From the NCBI GenBank assembly GCA_902795045.1, contig CADBJU010000006.1, positions 1 through 57,180 of the forward strand: a stretch of 57,180 nucleotides of DNA, read 5' to 3'. Origin of the DNA: Oscillospiraceae bacterium. GTDB lineage: Bacteria > Bacillota > Clostridia > Oscillospirales > Oscillospiraceae. The notes beneath the pieces are model-generated. The model saw only the letters and a program-made list of their open reading frames with translations. It had not been told where the DNA came from and did not search any database. A program made the position numbers and the translations under genes. Below, piece by piece: positions 1 through 8,693 of the stretch. Each line of letters opens with the position of its first letter. The first letter of the stretch is position 1.

Positions 1-82
1 GCTATATGCTATTTTTACGTTCATTTTCAAGCGGTTTTTGCTTTCAAAGCAGAAATCTCTGTAACATTTTTGGCAGTGTCAC

Positions 83-1084
83 ATGTGGGAAGTTTTAGTA
101 TATTTACCTGTGCATCGCGGTGCCGGTACGAATACGGTCAACACATACCGGACCGGGCTGAACCAGTATCTGGACTTTGTTGCGGCCACGCAGGGCATTT
201 CAAGATATTCCGTTACTGCGCCTATGTTCAGCTACGAGATGGTGACTGAATACCTTCGCCATCTCACGACCGAGAGAAAGTTATCTTCGGCTACCTGCAA
301 CAACAGGCTTGCGGTAATCCGAGCTTTCGTCACCTATGCCTCGGCGTGTAAACCGGAGTATATTGATCTCAAGAACAGACTTGGCCAGATTAAAAGCAGG
401 AAAAATGATAACTTCGGGAAAGTGGACTACATGAGTGAAGCCGCAGTAAAGGCGTTGATGGAAGCGCCTAATACTTCAACCCCTACAGGAGTTCGCGATC
501 AATTGCTGATGATTCTGCTGTATGACACCGGCGCTCGGATTCAGGAAATTTTGGATTTGAAGCTCCATGACTTCAAGTTAGATAAGACGCCTACGGTAAT
601 ACTTCATGGCAAAGGGAACAAGATTCGCATTGTGCCTCTTATGCTGGAAACGGTTAAGCATCTGAAAAAATACCTTTCGGTATGGCACTCGAATGAGAAC
701 ATGAGTTCACCTTGCTGGCTGTTCTTTACTGTGCGTCATGGGCAAAAGTGCCCGATGTGTGATGACACTGCCCGGTACAGAATCCAAAAGTACGTCACTG
801 CTGCGAAGGAAAAATGCCGAGAGGTTCCCGACAATCCGCATCCACATCTCTGGCGGCATTCCAGAGCAATGCACTTGTACCAGCATGGGATGGATCTTGA
901 AAGGATCTCCCAGTGGTTGGGGCACAGCCAACTGGAAACTACCCTTATTTATGCTCATGTTGATACCGAGGACAAAAGAAAAGCCATTGAAGCGGCTCTC
1001 GGCGGTGGCGTCATAGAAAAGCTGGATTCGGCACCGTATACTGTAGACGATGAAGAGTTGCTGCGAAAGCTGTACGGGCTCTGA
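83..1084 (+). CDS. Tyrosine recombinase/integrase
   Basis: Site-specific DNA recombinase of the phage-integrase family, 333 aa. An N-terminal SAM-like core-binding domain (about residues 10-100) precedes the catalytic domain. The catalytic set is visible: Arg in TGARIQE (about 150), Lys in HGKGNK, the HLWRHSRAMHL box (H-x-x-R), LGHSQLETT, and the nucleophile Tyr in IYAHVD. An in-frame stop lies at 62-64, so the ATG at 83 is the first usable start; no good ribosome site is seen, so translation may be coupled to a gene left of the window. The C-terminal tail after the Tyr is ordinary for the family. Such proteins often occur as two or three consecutive recombinases at one end of a clostridial mobile element, and this is probably the last of such a set (inference). 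Repeats just downstream look like its end sites. Confidence 0.93.
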   Translation: MWEVLVYLPVHRGAGTNTVNTYRTGLNQYLDFVAATQGISRYSVTAPMFSYEMVTEYLRHLTTERKLSSATCNNRLAVIRAFVTYASACKPEYIDLKNRLGQIKSRKNDNFGKVDYMSEAAVKALMEAPNTSTPTGVRDQLLMILLYDTGARIQEILDLKLHDFKLDKTPTVILHGKGNKIRIVPLMLETVKHLKKYLSVWHSNENMSSPCWLFFTVRHGQKCPMCDDTARYRIQKYVTAAKEKCREVPDNPHPHLWRHSRAMHLYQHGMDLERISQWLGHSQLETTLIYAHVDTEDKRKAIEAALGGGVIEKLDSAPYTVDDEELLRKLYGL

Positions 1085-1087
1085 TGC

Positions 1088-1228
1088 AAATATTATCCCG
1101 AAATTCCAAACCGTAGTAAAAAGCATTTACTGAAGCCGTCTCAAACACAGCAAAATATTATCCCGAAAATTTGAGCAGAAAACTGTGGCGTTTCAATAGT
1201 TTCCTGACTCATTTCGGGATAATACTTT
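1088..1228. repeat. Recombinase-end repeats (ATTATCCCGAAA x3)
   Basis: Three copies of a ~16-bp motif follow the recombinase: AAATATTATCCCGAAA at 1088-1103 and 1153-1168 (direct), and its inverted form, ATTTCGGGATAATACTT, at 1211-1227. Two direct plus one inverted copy beside an integrase is the layout expected for core and arm binding sites at an element end. The role is inferred; the boundary itself is not defined. Confidence 0.6.
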
Positions 1229-1255
1229 TTTCGGTATAACTGGTATATTGCTGAT

Positions 1256-1567
1256 TCAGTCTCCCTCCGGAATCGCTGTGCCGAGCTTTGCATAGCCGTC
1301 TTTCCCAGGCACATAGGTGAGACGGTATTTTCTTCCGACCGTGAGATCATAAAACCCGGCGCTCCGCTGCCACCAGAAGACCGGCGTCAGGATCTTTCGA
1401 CCATCCGAAAGAACAAAGAACAGGCGCAGCATCCGATTGCGCGCATCGGCTTTCAGCACCAGGATTCCCTCTACTTCCTCCGCCTCGGTCATGATCGCAT
1501 AGTCGCTTGTGTCAATCTCCCGCTCTCTCATCTCTGTTCGGCTGTAGATTCGGTTTTCATACTGCAT
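1256..1567 (-). CDS. Hypothetical protein, 103 aa, mobile-element associated
   Basis: Small soluble protein of unknown function. The start at 1567 has a strong ribosome site (AAAGGAGGG about 8 nt upstream), which argues that it is real. The sequence is mixed alpha/beta in appearance, with a Glu-rich stretch (MTEAEEVEGILVLKAD), a hydrophobic strand (RMLRLFFVL) and a WW pair. No membrane segment, signal peptide or catalytic motif is seen. It lies between the recombinase and a broken sigma-like gene and shares their strand-mixed mobile context. I do not recognise a family; the GRKYRLTYVPG segment could suggest a small beta-barrel, but that is weak. Confidence 0.7.
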   Translation of the reverse strand: MQYENRIYSRTEMREREIDTSDYAIMTEAEEVEGILVLKADARNRMLRLFFVLSDGRKILTPVFWWQRSAGFYDLTVGRKYRLTYVPGKDGYAKLGTAIPEGD

Positions 1568-1684
1568 GGTTTTTCCCTCCTTTCTCTGTCAGTATTTATC
1601 TCTTCTCTTTCAGCTGGTTAAGGTACTTAGTTATATAGTTATATATAGGCCAGCGAAAGGAAAAGTCGCGGTGTAAAAATGGGC

Positions 1685-1722
1685 GCAAAAAGAGCACCCG
1701 CCAATTCTGCAGCAGGTGCCCT
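1685..1722 (-). terminator. Rho-independent terminator
   Basis: On the minus strand a GCACCTGC...GCGGGTGC hairpin is followed by TCTTTTT. It sits right behind the stop of the sigma-like pseudogene. Confidence 0.55.
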
Positions 1723-2606
1723 AAAAGCCCAGGTCTTTTCCGGACCAGGCTTCATAAGCCAGTCCGATCTTTTTAATGCGTTTCAATACGCCGCTGTGAT
1801 TCTGATATCCCAGCTTCTTTGCGATCTCATCCAGAGAGTACTCCCGCATTCGCAGCTCCAGAATCTGCTGATCCTTTTCGGAAAGCGTCTTTAGAAATTG
1901 CTCGACATTAACCTGACCGAGGACGGTCCTTTCCGTTTGGGCTCCCTCATCCGGTACATCCCAGGCTTCGCCGTTGTGCTTCGCCTCGTAGTCTTCCTGA
2001 TAACCTTCCAGGGAAATCTGTGGATGTTGTGTCCGCATGTGGTACCAGCGCCGGTAAAAAGCCTTTTTCTGTTGGCTGTCCCGATAGTCGAAATCCTCAA
2101 AGCAGCGATATTCCCGCCCGCAGGCTATGATCTCCTGCACATGGTTTTTCACGCATGATGACCGGGACGGCCTTTGAAAGGACCGCTTGCATCGTAGCCA
2201 GGCTGGTATAGCCGAGGTGTACTGTGAACGCATAGCGAATATAATTCTGCAGCTTCGGGAGAACACCTAATTTCTCCAGACCATCAATCCACATTGGTGC
2301 TGCATGGGCATAGCGCCATTCAGGCGCATCCCCTGAAAAGATTTCCATCTGCGACTCTTTATACCCCATGTGCGGCCAGACCAGATAGGCATATACATCG
2401 ATGATTGCCTCAAGGAACAGATCACTTTCTACAATGGCCAGCGCCCGCTCATCATACAGCAGTTCTTTTAAACAGCGCGGGATGCTGTTCAGCTCCGCAC
2501 CGCAGCGGGAAAGGTATTATCTGGGGATATGCATGTACGCCATGATGAACTCACCATTGCGTATTGTGCGGATCGTATTGTCTTTTCGCATAAATCGAAA
2601 ACTCAT
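1721..2606 (-). pseudogene. Broken sigma-70 region-4-like mobile-element gene
   Basis: The reading begins at ATG 2606 behind a near-perfect ribosome site (AGGAGGTGAG). It hits an in-frame TAA at 2517-2519 after 29 codons, then continues in the same frame as plausible coding sequence (LKELLYDERALAIVESD, then VWPHMGYKESQ). It shifts frame in an A5 run at 2145-2149 (minus strand GAAAAACC), and the second frame gives NHVQEIIACGREYR and a C-terminal helix-turn-helix: LSEKDQQILELRMREYSLDE and AKKLGYQNHSGVLKRIKK. That tail resembles sigma-70 region 4 and similar HTH regulators found on clostridial elements. Two independent lesions make this a pseudogene unless one is a sequencing error. Its former job was probably element-specific regulation (inference). 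Confidence 0.72.
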
Positions 2607-2746
2607 AATCTCACCTCCTGTCTGTGTTAAATTGGAGTCTCCACTAATATTATGTCGTTGGTAAGGTCAAAATGTTCCTTGAATTCTGAAAAATATTCAA
2701 AAAACTTTTTTGCTGCGTAGCTTTAGATCGTGTATCAGAAAAGTTG
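2607..2746. other. Intergenic spacer, no gene seen
   Basis: AT-rich spacer between the divergent sigma-like pseudogene and abiE. I see no open frame with a ribosome site. The right end runs into the abiE promoter. Confidence 0.6.
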
Positions 2747-2775
2747 TTGCCCTGCGACTTATCATATGATATAAT
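2747..2775 (+). promoter_or_regulatory. Sigma-A promoter of abiE
   Basis: TTGCCC at 2747-2752, a 17-bp spacer, and a consensus TATAAT at 2770-2775. It lies 44 nt upstream of the abiEi start. Confidence 0.7.
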
Positions 2776-2818
2776 AATCTAGGTATGCAACAGGCTTTTA
2801 TATGTGACTTTTTTGATT

Positions 2819-3424
2819 ATGAAAAAAGATGAACTCGCACGGGCTGTATTGGCCGAAAAAGGCGGCATAGCAAAAACGGCTGACTTTGTCGCTGCCGGCG
2901 TTTCAAAGCCCGATCTCACAGAATTGAACAGACTTGGCATCATAGAGAGGATACGCCACGGATTTTATCAGCTTCCTGGAGAAACCGAGATTTCTGAGGC
3001 GCAGTATCTTTCTGCCTTGCTCCCGGAGGCGATTGTGTCCGTGGAGTCTGCGCTTTTCCATTATGGCTACAGCGATTTTGCGCCCAGGGTATGGACGCTT
3101 TCTGTGCCGCGTTCTCTTTCACCGGCAAAGCTGAAATTTGACGTAGTGCCGGTCAAGCTGTTTTATGTCATGCAGGATATTTTTGCGCTTGGGAAAACCT
3201 CGGACGATTTTGACGGTACGGAACTATCCGTATATGACCGCGAGAGAACAATCTGTGATTGTTTTAAGTATCGTTCCAAGCTGGACAGCGAGACTTTTAA
3301 TAAAGCTGTCAATGCGTATGTTGCCGATGACCAAAAAAATCTGAGCAATCTGTCCCAGTACGCCAAAACGCTTCAGGTTTATAACAGGGTAATGAGTTTG
3401 ATGGAGGTAATGCTCAATGGCTGA
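2819..3424 (+). CDS. abiEi: AbiEi-family antitoxin (type IV toxin-antitoxin)
   Basis: Antitoxin and transcriptional repressor half of an AbiE system, 201 aa from ATG 2819 (an upstream in-frame start at 2804 has no better ribosome site). The N-terminal winged helix (about residues 1-60: ARAVLAEKGGIAKTADF, then LNRLGIIERIRHGFYQLPG) is the DNA-binding part. The C-terminal domain holds the family-typical SVESALFHYGYSD and YDRERTICDCFKYRSKLD stretches. In known AbiE systems this protein represses its operon and opposes AbiEii without binding it. The stop overlaps the start of abiEii by 8 nt, which indicates coupling. The gene is intact although its partner is frameshifted. A diverged second copy of its 3' end occurs at 17.07-17.17 kb. 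Confidence 0.87.
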   Translation: MKKDELARAVLAEKGGIAKTADFVAAGVSKPDLTELNRLGIIERIRHGFYQLPGETEISEAQYLSALLPEAIVSVESALFHYGYSDFAPRVWTLSVPRSLSPAKLKFDVVPVKLFYVMQDIFALGKTSDDFDGTELSVYDRERTICDCFKYRSKLDSETFNKAVNAYVADDQKNLSNLSQYAKTLQVYNRVMSLMEVMLNG

Positions 3425-3827
3425 TATGGGAGCCTCGGTACTGGCAAGGCTGAAAAACAAAGCCGCAGAGACTGGCAGAAGCAATCAGCTGTGCTTGCAG
3501 CTGTTTTGTCAGGAAGAATTTTTGCGCCGTTTGGAGAAATCCAGATATGCAGAAAACCTTGTTTTGAAGGGCGGGCTGTTCCTCTATACACTCACGAATT
3601 TTGACAGCCGCGTTACGATGGATGTGGATTTTCTGCTGAGGCAGATGCCAAATACTCCGGAACAGCTTCGTTCTGTATTGGAAGAAATAATCGCTGCCGA
3701 AACAGACAACGACTTCATTGCATTTGAAATCAAAATATTGCCCCAATAGCCATTGCGAAAAAATACGCCGGTATCGGTGCCTCCCTCATTGGAAGGATCA
3801 AGAACACGCGCACCGCAAAAACGTAGA
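3417..3827 (+). pseudogene. abiEii: AbiEii-like nucleotidyltransferase toxin, frameshifted and truncated
   Basis: N-terminal part of an AbiEii-type nucleotidyltransferase toxin. The start overlaps abiEi. The motif region is clear: LVLKGGLFLYTLTNF and RVTMDVDFLLR, matching the GG and (R)xTxDxDF core of the MNT fold (about residues 45-75). At about 3730 the frame breaks. The first frame ends at 3749, while the +1 frame continues as IAPIAIAKKYAGIGASL and GRIKNTRT until a stop at 3825-3827. The missing C-terminal half is the part preserved in the second remnant at 17.2 kb. The toxin is therefore presumably inactive. Cause (indel in an A-rich stretch) and fate are inferred. Confidence 0.8.
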
Positions 3828-3957
3828 CGCCTATATTGACCTTCACTACGGCGACGGCTATGAGACGCTTGTCCCTTTCTGCTGCTATCTGGGTGCTACA
3901 CCCGCTGAGGAAACGGCAAAGCGGATGGTGGAATGCGTCAACGTGAAATACAACGTG
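3817..3957 (+). pseudogene. Unidentified gene fragment joined to abiEii
   Basis: After the abiEii break, an open reading in another frame gives AYIDLHYGDGYETLVPF and a segment with ATPAEETAKRMVECVNVK. It has no start or ribosome site of its own and runs straight into repeat copy 1. It looks like an internal piece of a protein brought in by recombination. I do not recognise the family. Confidence 0.4.
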
Positions 3958-4085
3958 CGCTCCCGCTGCCGGGATCATTTCGTTTTGATTGAGTCCGTTA
4001 TGAACGCTCGGACCCCCAAACGCGCAAAATCCGAACCGGTTCTTCCCTGTGGGAGACGGGTTCGGATTTTGTGTTTTCCTCGGGT
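3958..4085 (+). repeat. Direct repeat, copy 1, with terminator hairpin
   Basis: About 125 bp shared with copies at 15992-16147 and 17577-17700 (core: CTGCCGGGAT, TTTGATTGAGTCCGTTATGAAC, then the hairpin). This copy carries the best hairpin: AAAATCCGAACC at 4026-4037 pairs perfectly with GGTTCGGATTTT at 4059-4070, with an inner TTCCC/GGGA stem and a TTTTGTGTTTTCC tail. It looks like a gene's 3' end plus its terminator, duplicated around the island. Confidence 0.75.
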
Positions 4086-4330
4086 AATTCCAAGTTTCCG
4101 CGTATCATACTATTTTTCAATAAAAAGCAGATTCTTTTATTGAAAAGGCGCCGCCCCCTCTGTGCGAAAGCACAGAGGACGTCTCATACAGTTTCCGACG
4201 CTCTGACGCGCTAATGACTATATGATGGCAAAACGCTGTAAGGCGTTCCGCCGAGCAGCTTTGCTGCTCGGCGCGACAACAGGGCTGCTGCGTCCTATAT
4301 TCATTGCAATGAGCGTCGAGGGAAGGATCA
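4086..4330. other. Hairpin-rich spacer downstream of the RiPP transport operon
   Basis: No gene is seen. Two perfect hairpins stand out: CCTCTGTGC (4157-4165) with GCACAGAGG (4170-4178) around a GAAA loop, and CGCCGAGCAGC (4249-4259) with its complement at 4263-4273 around TTT. Neither is followed by a T-run on the minus strand, so they are not standard terminators; they may still slow decay or stop transcription leaving the exporter operon (inference). Confidence 0.5.
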
Positions 4331-6514
4331 TTATAAGAGCTGGTACTGCACCAGTTTGGTAAATTCTCCGTTCCTTGCAAGCAGTTCGTCATAGCTCCCC
4401 TCTTCGATGATCCGGCCCTTGTCGAGCACCAGGATGCGGTCGCAGTCCCGGATTGTGCTCAGGCGGTGGGCAATGACGATGCGGGTACAGTGCAGATTGT
4501 CCAGCGCGTCGGTTACCTTCTTCTGCGTCACATTGTCCAATGCGGATGTCGCTTCGTCCAGAATCAGGATGGACGGTTTCTGCGCGATGACACGGGCGAT
4601 GAGCAGGCGCTGCTTCTGCCCGCCGGAAATTGTTACAGCGTCATCCGAGAGGATCGTCTGCATTCCGAGCGGCATAGCCCGTATATCGTCGGCCAGGCCC
4701 GCGGACTCCGCCGCCTCCCACGCCTCTTCCTCTGTCAGATCGGGCCGCGAGATGGCAATGTTCGTAAACACGTTTCCGGAGAAGATCCTGCCCTGCTGCA
4801 GCACGGCCCCGATCTGCCGCCGGACGGCCGCGCTGTCCAGGTGGAGCAGGTTTTCGCCGTCATAGTAGACCGCGCCGGTCTGCGGCTGCTCAAAGCCCAG
4901 CAGCAGGCGCACAAGGGTGGATTTGCCGGAGCCGGAGCTGCCCACGATGGCCAGATACTCCCCGGGCTTCACCTGCATGCTCAGGTGATCCAGCACCAGG
5001 GGCGCGGTTTCACCATAGCGGAAGGACACCTCCTTGAGGGCGATGGCCCCGCTGAGCTTTCCCGGGTCCCGCCCGGCAGACGAGATCTCGGGAACCTCCT
5101 CCAGGATCGGTTTCAGCAGCAGCAGGATCGGGCGAATGGCCGCGATCTGGGAACCCAGGCCGCTCAGTTGGCCGATGGCCGTGTTGCTCATGCTGTAGGC
5201 CGCGAAGAAATAGATGAAGAGATCATCGCTCAGGCCGATCCGGAGGGCCATCCAGAAAAGCAGCGCCATCCCGAAAAGGCCCGCGGCGGGACCGAGGGCG
5301 TTTTGCAGCTTCACGAAAAGCGGCGGGCGAAACTCCGCGTCCGCCTGGCGGTGGTAGGCCTCCATAAAGCGGGCCAGCACCCGCGACTCAGCGTTCGCGT
5401 TCTTCACCTCGGCGATGCCCCACAGGGTGTCGAGCGCCCGCTCGTTCGTCTCCATCTGCCCGCGCAGGCGGTCCATGGCGTTACGGACCTGGCCCAGTAC
5501 GCCGAGCAGCTGCAGCACAAGCTGGATGCCCAGCACCAGCAGGGCAGGGCCGATCATCCGGGGAGCGGCGGTCCTCAGCTCAAGCACGTATACCAGGGAC
5601 AAAAGCGCTGCCAGGCCTGTGGAGAAAAAGAGGGAGCAGAGCACCGTGCATAAGGGCTCCACCAGATTCAGGCTGCCGTAAATGTTGGCCGTCTTGTTTT
5701 TGCGGAAAAACTCAACCGGCAGATCCAGCACGCGCGCGAATAGCGAGCTCTGCAGAAACAGGCTCATCTTCTGGCTGACGCGCGCAACCGCTCGCGCCTG
5801 CACGACCGAGAAGAGATACTTGGAAACGGCGCAGCCCAGGAGAAAGACCATCAGCGAGAAGATAAGCTCGGCGTTGCCGGAGGGGATGACCAGCGTCATC
5901 ATCCACTTGCTTGCGATCGGATAGTAAATGCCGAGCAGGATCACCGCCACGGCGCACATCAGGATCAGGATGCGTTCGCCGCCGGAGACGCAGCTCATCA
6001 TAAACATGAGCAGCTCCTTCAGGCTCAGCCTGGTCTGGGGCGGGGAGCGATAATAGAGCACGGCCTCGCGCTCGATCCCGGCGCTGTTTTTCCTGTCAAC
6101 ATGGACAAGCTCCCCGCTCGAGGGGTCATTGTAGTAATAGTGCCCGTAATTTCCGGGCAGCAGCGTCGTGGTAACGCCGCTTTTGAGCCTGCACAGATAC
6201 GGCCCGAAGGCATTTTTCTCCCAGCCGCGAGAGAGCAGGCACACGCGGGACATGATACCGTTTTTGCGCAGCAGATCCTCCACATACTCTTCGTTTCCGA
6301 TGCGGTCCGGGTGAAAAGCCGGGGTGGAAATGCCGTAAAAGGTGCAGATCTCACGCAGCGCGAACGCGCGGTCACGGGACCGGTCGCTGCTTTTCTCCCG
6401 ATCCTCGGACGCGCCGTGGGCGGTGACGCCGAGAAGCTTGTTCTCCGCGTTCTCCAGGCGTTCGGCGTCGGCCTGCTGTCGGTGCAGGATTCGCTCCTTC
6501 CAGTTGTCGCTCAT
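4331..6514 (-). CDS. RiPP/bacteriocin export ABC transporter, second subunit (NHLP ABC2 type)
   Basis: 727-aa ABC half-transporter of the kind paired with NHLP/Nif11 bacteriocin exporters. The first ~165 residues form a soluble N-terminal domain with no C39 catalytic Cys. A block of about six membrane helices follows (about 175-450, beginning LLMFMMSCVSGGERILILMC). The C-terminal ATPase has Walker A GSSGSGKST, signature ISGGQKQRL, Walker B ILILDEATSALD and the switch His in IAHRLST. The start at 6514 has AGGGGGC upstream, and only 10 nt separate it from the peptidase-bearing transporter, so the two are one operon and probably one heterodimer in the membrane. The N-terminal domain presumably binds leader or adaptor without cutting it (inference from family architecture). 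It is the last gene of the arm. Confidence 0.9.
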   Translation of the reverse strand: MSDNWKERILHRQQADAERLENAENKLLGVTAHGASEDREKSSDRSRDRAFALREICTFYGISTPAFHPDRIGNEEYVEDLLRKNGIMSRVCLLSRGWEKNAFGPYLCRLKSGVTTTLLPGNYGHYYYNDPSSGELVHVDRKNSAGIEREAVLYYRSPPQTRLSLKELLMFMMSCVSGGERILILMCAVAVILLGIYYPIASKWMMTLVIPSGNAELIFSLMVFLLGCAVSKYLFSVVQARAVARVSQKMSLFLQSSLFARVLDLPVEFFRKNKTANIYGSLNLVEPLCTVLCSLFFSTGLAALLSLVYVLELRTAAPRMIGPALLVLGIQLVLQLLGVLGQVRNAMDRLRGQMETNERALDTLWGIAEVKNANAESRVLARFMEAYHRQADAEFRPPLFVKLQNALGPAAGLFGMALLFWMALRIGLSDDLFIYFFAAYSMSNTAIGQLSGLGSQIAAIRPILLLLKPILEEVPEISSAGRDPGKLSGAIALKEVSFRYGETAPLVLDHLSMQVKPGEYLAIVGSSGSGKSTLVRLLLGFEQPQTGAVYYDGENLLHLDSAAVRRQIGAVLQQGRIFSGNVFTNIAISRPDLTEEEAWEAAESAGLADDIRAMPLGMQTILSDDAVTISGGQKQRLLIARVIAQKPSILILDEATSALDNVTQKKVTDALDNLHCTRIVIAHRLSTIRDCDRILVLDKGRIIEEGSYDELLARNGEFTKLVQYQLL

Positions 6515-6524
6515 GCTTGCCCCC

Positions 6525-8675
6525 TCACTGCGATGAGACCAGGGTGTAATAGCTCCCCTGCTGTCTCATCAGCTCGTCGTGTGTGCCCTGCTCGACAATT
6601 TTCCCGCCTGACAGCACGATGATCCTGTCGCAGTCGCGCACGGTGGAGAGTCTGTGCGCCACGATGATCGTGGTGATGCCGCGCGCCTTGATGTTCTCCA
6701 TGATTCTATGCTCGGTCACGGCGTCCAGCGCCGAGGTCGCCTCGTCCAGGATCAGCACCTTCGGATTTCGGACCAGGGCGCGCGCGATCGTGATGCGCTG
6801 GCGCTGACCGCCGGAGAAGTTCTTTCCGCCGGAGCGGACCAGATAGTCGTAGCCGCCCGAATGCATCAGGATATCCTCTTCGATGCAGGCCTCCCGGGCA
6901 GCCCGGGAGATCTCCGGACCGGGGATCCTGCTGTCCCAGAGGCAGATGTTGTTGCGCGCGGTCGCCTCAAAGAGCGTGCTTTCCTGGCTCACGACCGCCA
7001 CACTGTCAGCAAAGAGGGATTTCGGCAGCTTGAAGCGGTCCACCCCGTCATACAGCACCTCCCCCGACCAGGGGAGCACCGCGCCGGTCATGAGCTTTGC
7101 AACGGTGGATTTGCCCGAGCCGGACGCCCCCACGAAGGCCACGCGCTGGCCCGGCTCGATTTTGAAGGAGAAATCATCCAGCAGCGGCGGGCCCAGATGC
7201 GTATAGCCGAAGGTGACGTGCCGAAACTCGACGCCTCCCTGCAGGGGGGCAAGCGTTGTGTCCGCTTCCATGGCGCTGAGCGGGAAGGCCTTGTCCTCCT
7301 TATAGCACCTTACGTCCTCCACCTTCTGGATGGAGCTTGCAAGCTCCCGGGTGTTCCGGCTGACCTGCGCCAGCTCCTGGGCCGGGGCCGTCAGCTTCTG
7401 GATCAGGGTCTGCAGTACGAGGATGAGGCCCACGGTGGTCCTGCCGTGGATGATGGACCAGGCGGCCACGGCCAGCACCAGGGCGTTTGTCAGATCCAGC
7501 AGGAAAACCGAGAGCCCGGTCAGATAGACCGAGACGTCGTTTTCCCTGGTTTTGCCCTCGTTGACCTCCGCCTGCTGGCTGGCCCAGCGGGCGAAATACC
7601 CGTTGGCCACGCCCGAGGACTTGATGGTCTCGATCATGTCGATGCCCGAGATCATGATGGCGTCCATGCGCATCTTGCTGTTCATGCGCTGCTGCTGCGA
7701 CTGAAGCGTGAAGCGGGCCAGGAACCAGGCCGCGAAGACATTGACGCAGAGCGCAAAGCCCCCCAGGAAGGCCGCATGGAGGTTCAGGGCCAGGAGCGCC
7801 GCGAAATAGATCACCACCATCACAAGCTGGATCGCCGTCGGCGTGATCCTGCGCACCAGAAGCTCGGCAATGGTGGAATTCATCGTGAGCCTTGAGATCA
7901 GATCCCCGGCGGAGCGCTGCTGGTAGAACTCAATGGGAAGCCTCAGCAGGTGCGCGAAGAACGCCGTGTTCGTCCGGATCGACATGTCACCCTGTATCCG
8001 ATAAATATACATTTCGCGCAGAATATCCGCGACAAGCTCGACCGCGCCCAGAAGCAGGAGCAGGAGGAAAAACTGCCCCTGCCAGCCCTGCCGCCCCTCC
8101 AGGATCATATCGGTGAAGATCCTCTGAAATACGGGGATCATCAGCCCCGTGAGCGATACCGCGAGCGCGTCCAGCGCCAGAAACAGCAGGCCCGAGCGGT
8201 ATTGCCGCGCCCTCTCGCGCAGATAGCCGACGACCGTGGGCGCCTTTCCGTCCCGCACGAAGTTCTCCCCGGGGCTGAACTCCAGCACGATGCCGGTAAA
8301 GCTCCTGTTGAATTCCTCCATGCTGACGGTGATTTCGCCGCGGCCCGGGTCGTTGAGATAGGCCTTGTTTCTGCCGAAGCCGCGCAGCACCACGAAATGC
8401 GCCATGTTCCAGTGGATGATGCAGGGGAAGTGCGCCTTCTCCATCACGCTCTCCACCGACCAGCGATAGCCCTGGGCGGTCATGCCGTAGTTCTCCGCCG
8501 CGCTGACAATGTTGGACGCGCGCGACCCGTCCCGGGATACGCCGCAGTCCCGGCGTACCTGCTCGAGAGGCACATATTTCCCATAATAGGCCAGAATCAT
8601 CGCAAGCGAAGCCGCCCCGCATTCGACGTACTCCATCTGCATGATCAGCGGTACCTTTACATGTGAATATTTCAT
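6525..8675 (-). CDS. C39 peptidase-containing ABC exporter for GG-leader peptides (PCAT type)
   Basis: 716-aa bifunctional exporter. Residues 1-135 are a C39 papain-like peptidase: catalytic Cys19 in VECGAASL, His in NMAHFVVLRGF (about 93) and Asp in LNDPGRGE (about 109). It should cut after the double glycine of the precursor leader. Six membrane helices follow (about 155-440). The ATPase has Walker A GASGSGKST, signature FSGGQRQRI, Walker B VLILDEATSALD and AHRLST. All catalytic residues are present, so processing and export look functional. It matches the NHLP-system peptidase/permease/ATPase family. It is the only C39 enzyme in the window, so it could also process the second GG peptide at 16.4-16.65 kb. 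An 18-nt gap to the HlyD gene upstream indicates a shared transcript. Confidence 0.94.
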   Translation of the reverse strand: MKYSHVKVPLIMQMEYVECGAASLAMILAYYGKYVPLEQVRRDCGVSRDGSRASNIVSAAENYGMTAQGYRWSVESVMEKAHFPCIIHWNMAHFVVLRGFGRNKAYLNDPGRGEITVSMEEFNRSFTGIVLEFSPGENFVRDGKAPTVVGYLRERARQYRSGLLFLALDALAVSLTGLMIPVFQRIFTDMILEGRQGWQGQFFLLLLLLGAVELVADILREMYIYRIQGDMSIRTNTAFFAHLLRLPIEFYQQRSAGDLISRLTMNSTIAELLVRRITPTAIQLVMVVIYFAALLALNLHAAFLGGFALCVNVFAAWFLARFTLQSQQQRMNSKMRMDAIMISGIDMIETIKSSGVANGYFARWASQQAEVNEGKTRENDVSVYLTGLSVFLLDLTNALVLAVAAWSIIHGRTTVGLILVLQTLIQKLTAPAQELAQVSRNTRELASSIQKVEDVRCYKEDKAFPLSAMEADTTLAPLQGGVEFRHVTFGYTHLGPPLLDDFSFKIEPGQRVAFVGASGSGKSTVAKLMTGAVLPWSGEVLYDGVDRFKLPKSLFADSVAVVSQESTLFEATARNNICLWDSRIPGPEISRAAREACIEEDILMHSGGYDYLVRSGGKNFSGGQRQRITIARALVRNPKVLILDEATSALDAVTEHRIMENIKARGITTIIVAHRLSTVRDCDRIIVLSGGKIVEQGTHDELMRQQGSYYTLVSSQ

Positions 8676-8693
8676 TTTCTGCGTCCTCGCTGC

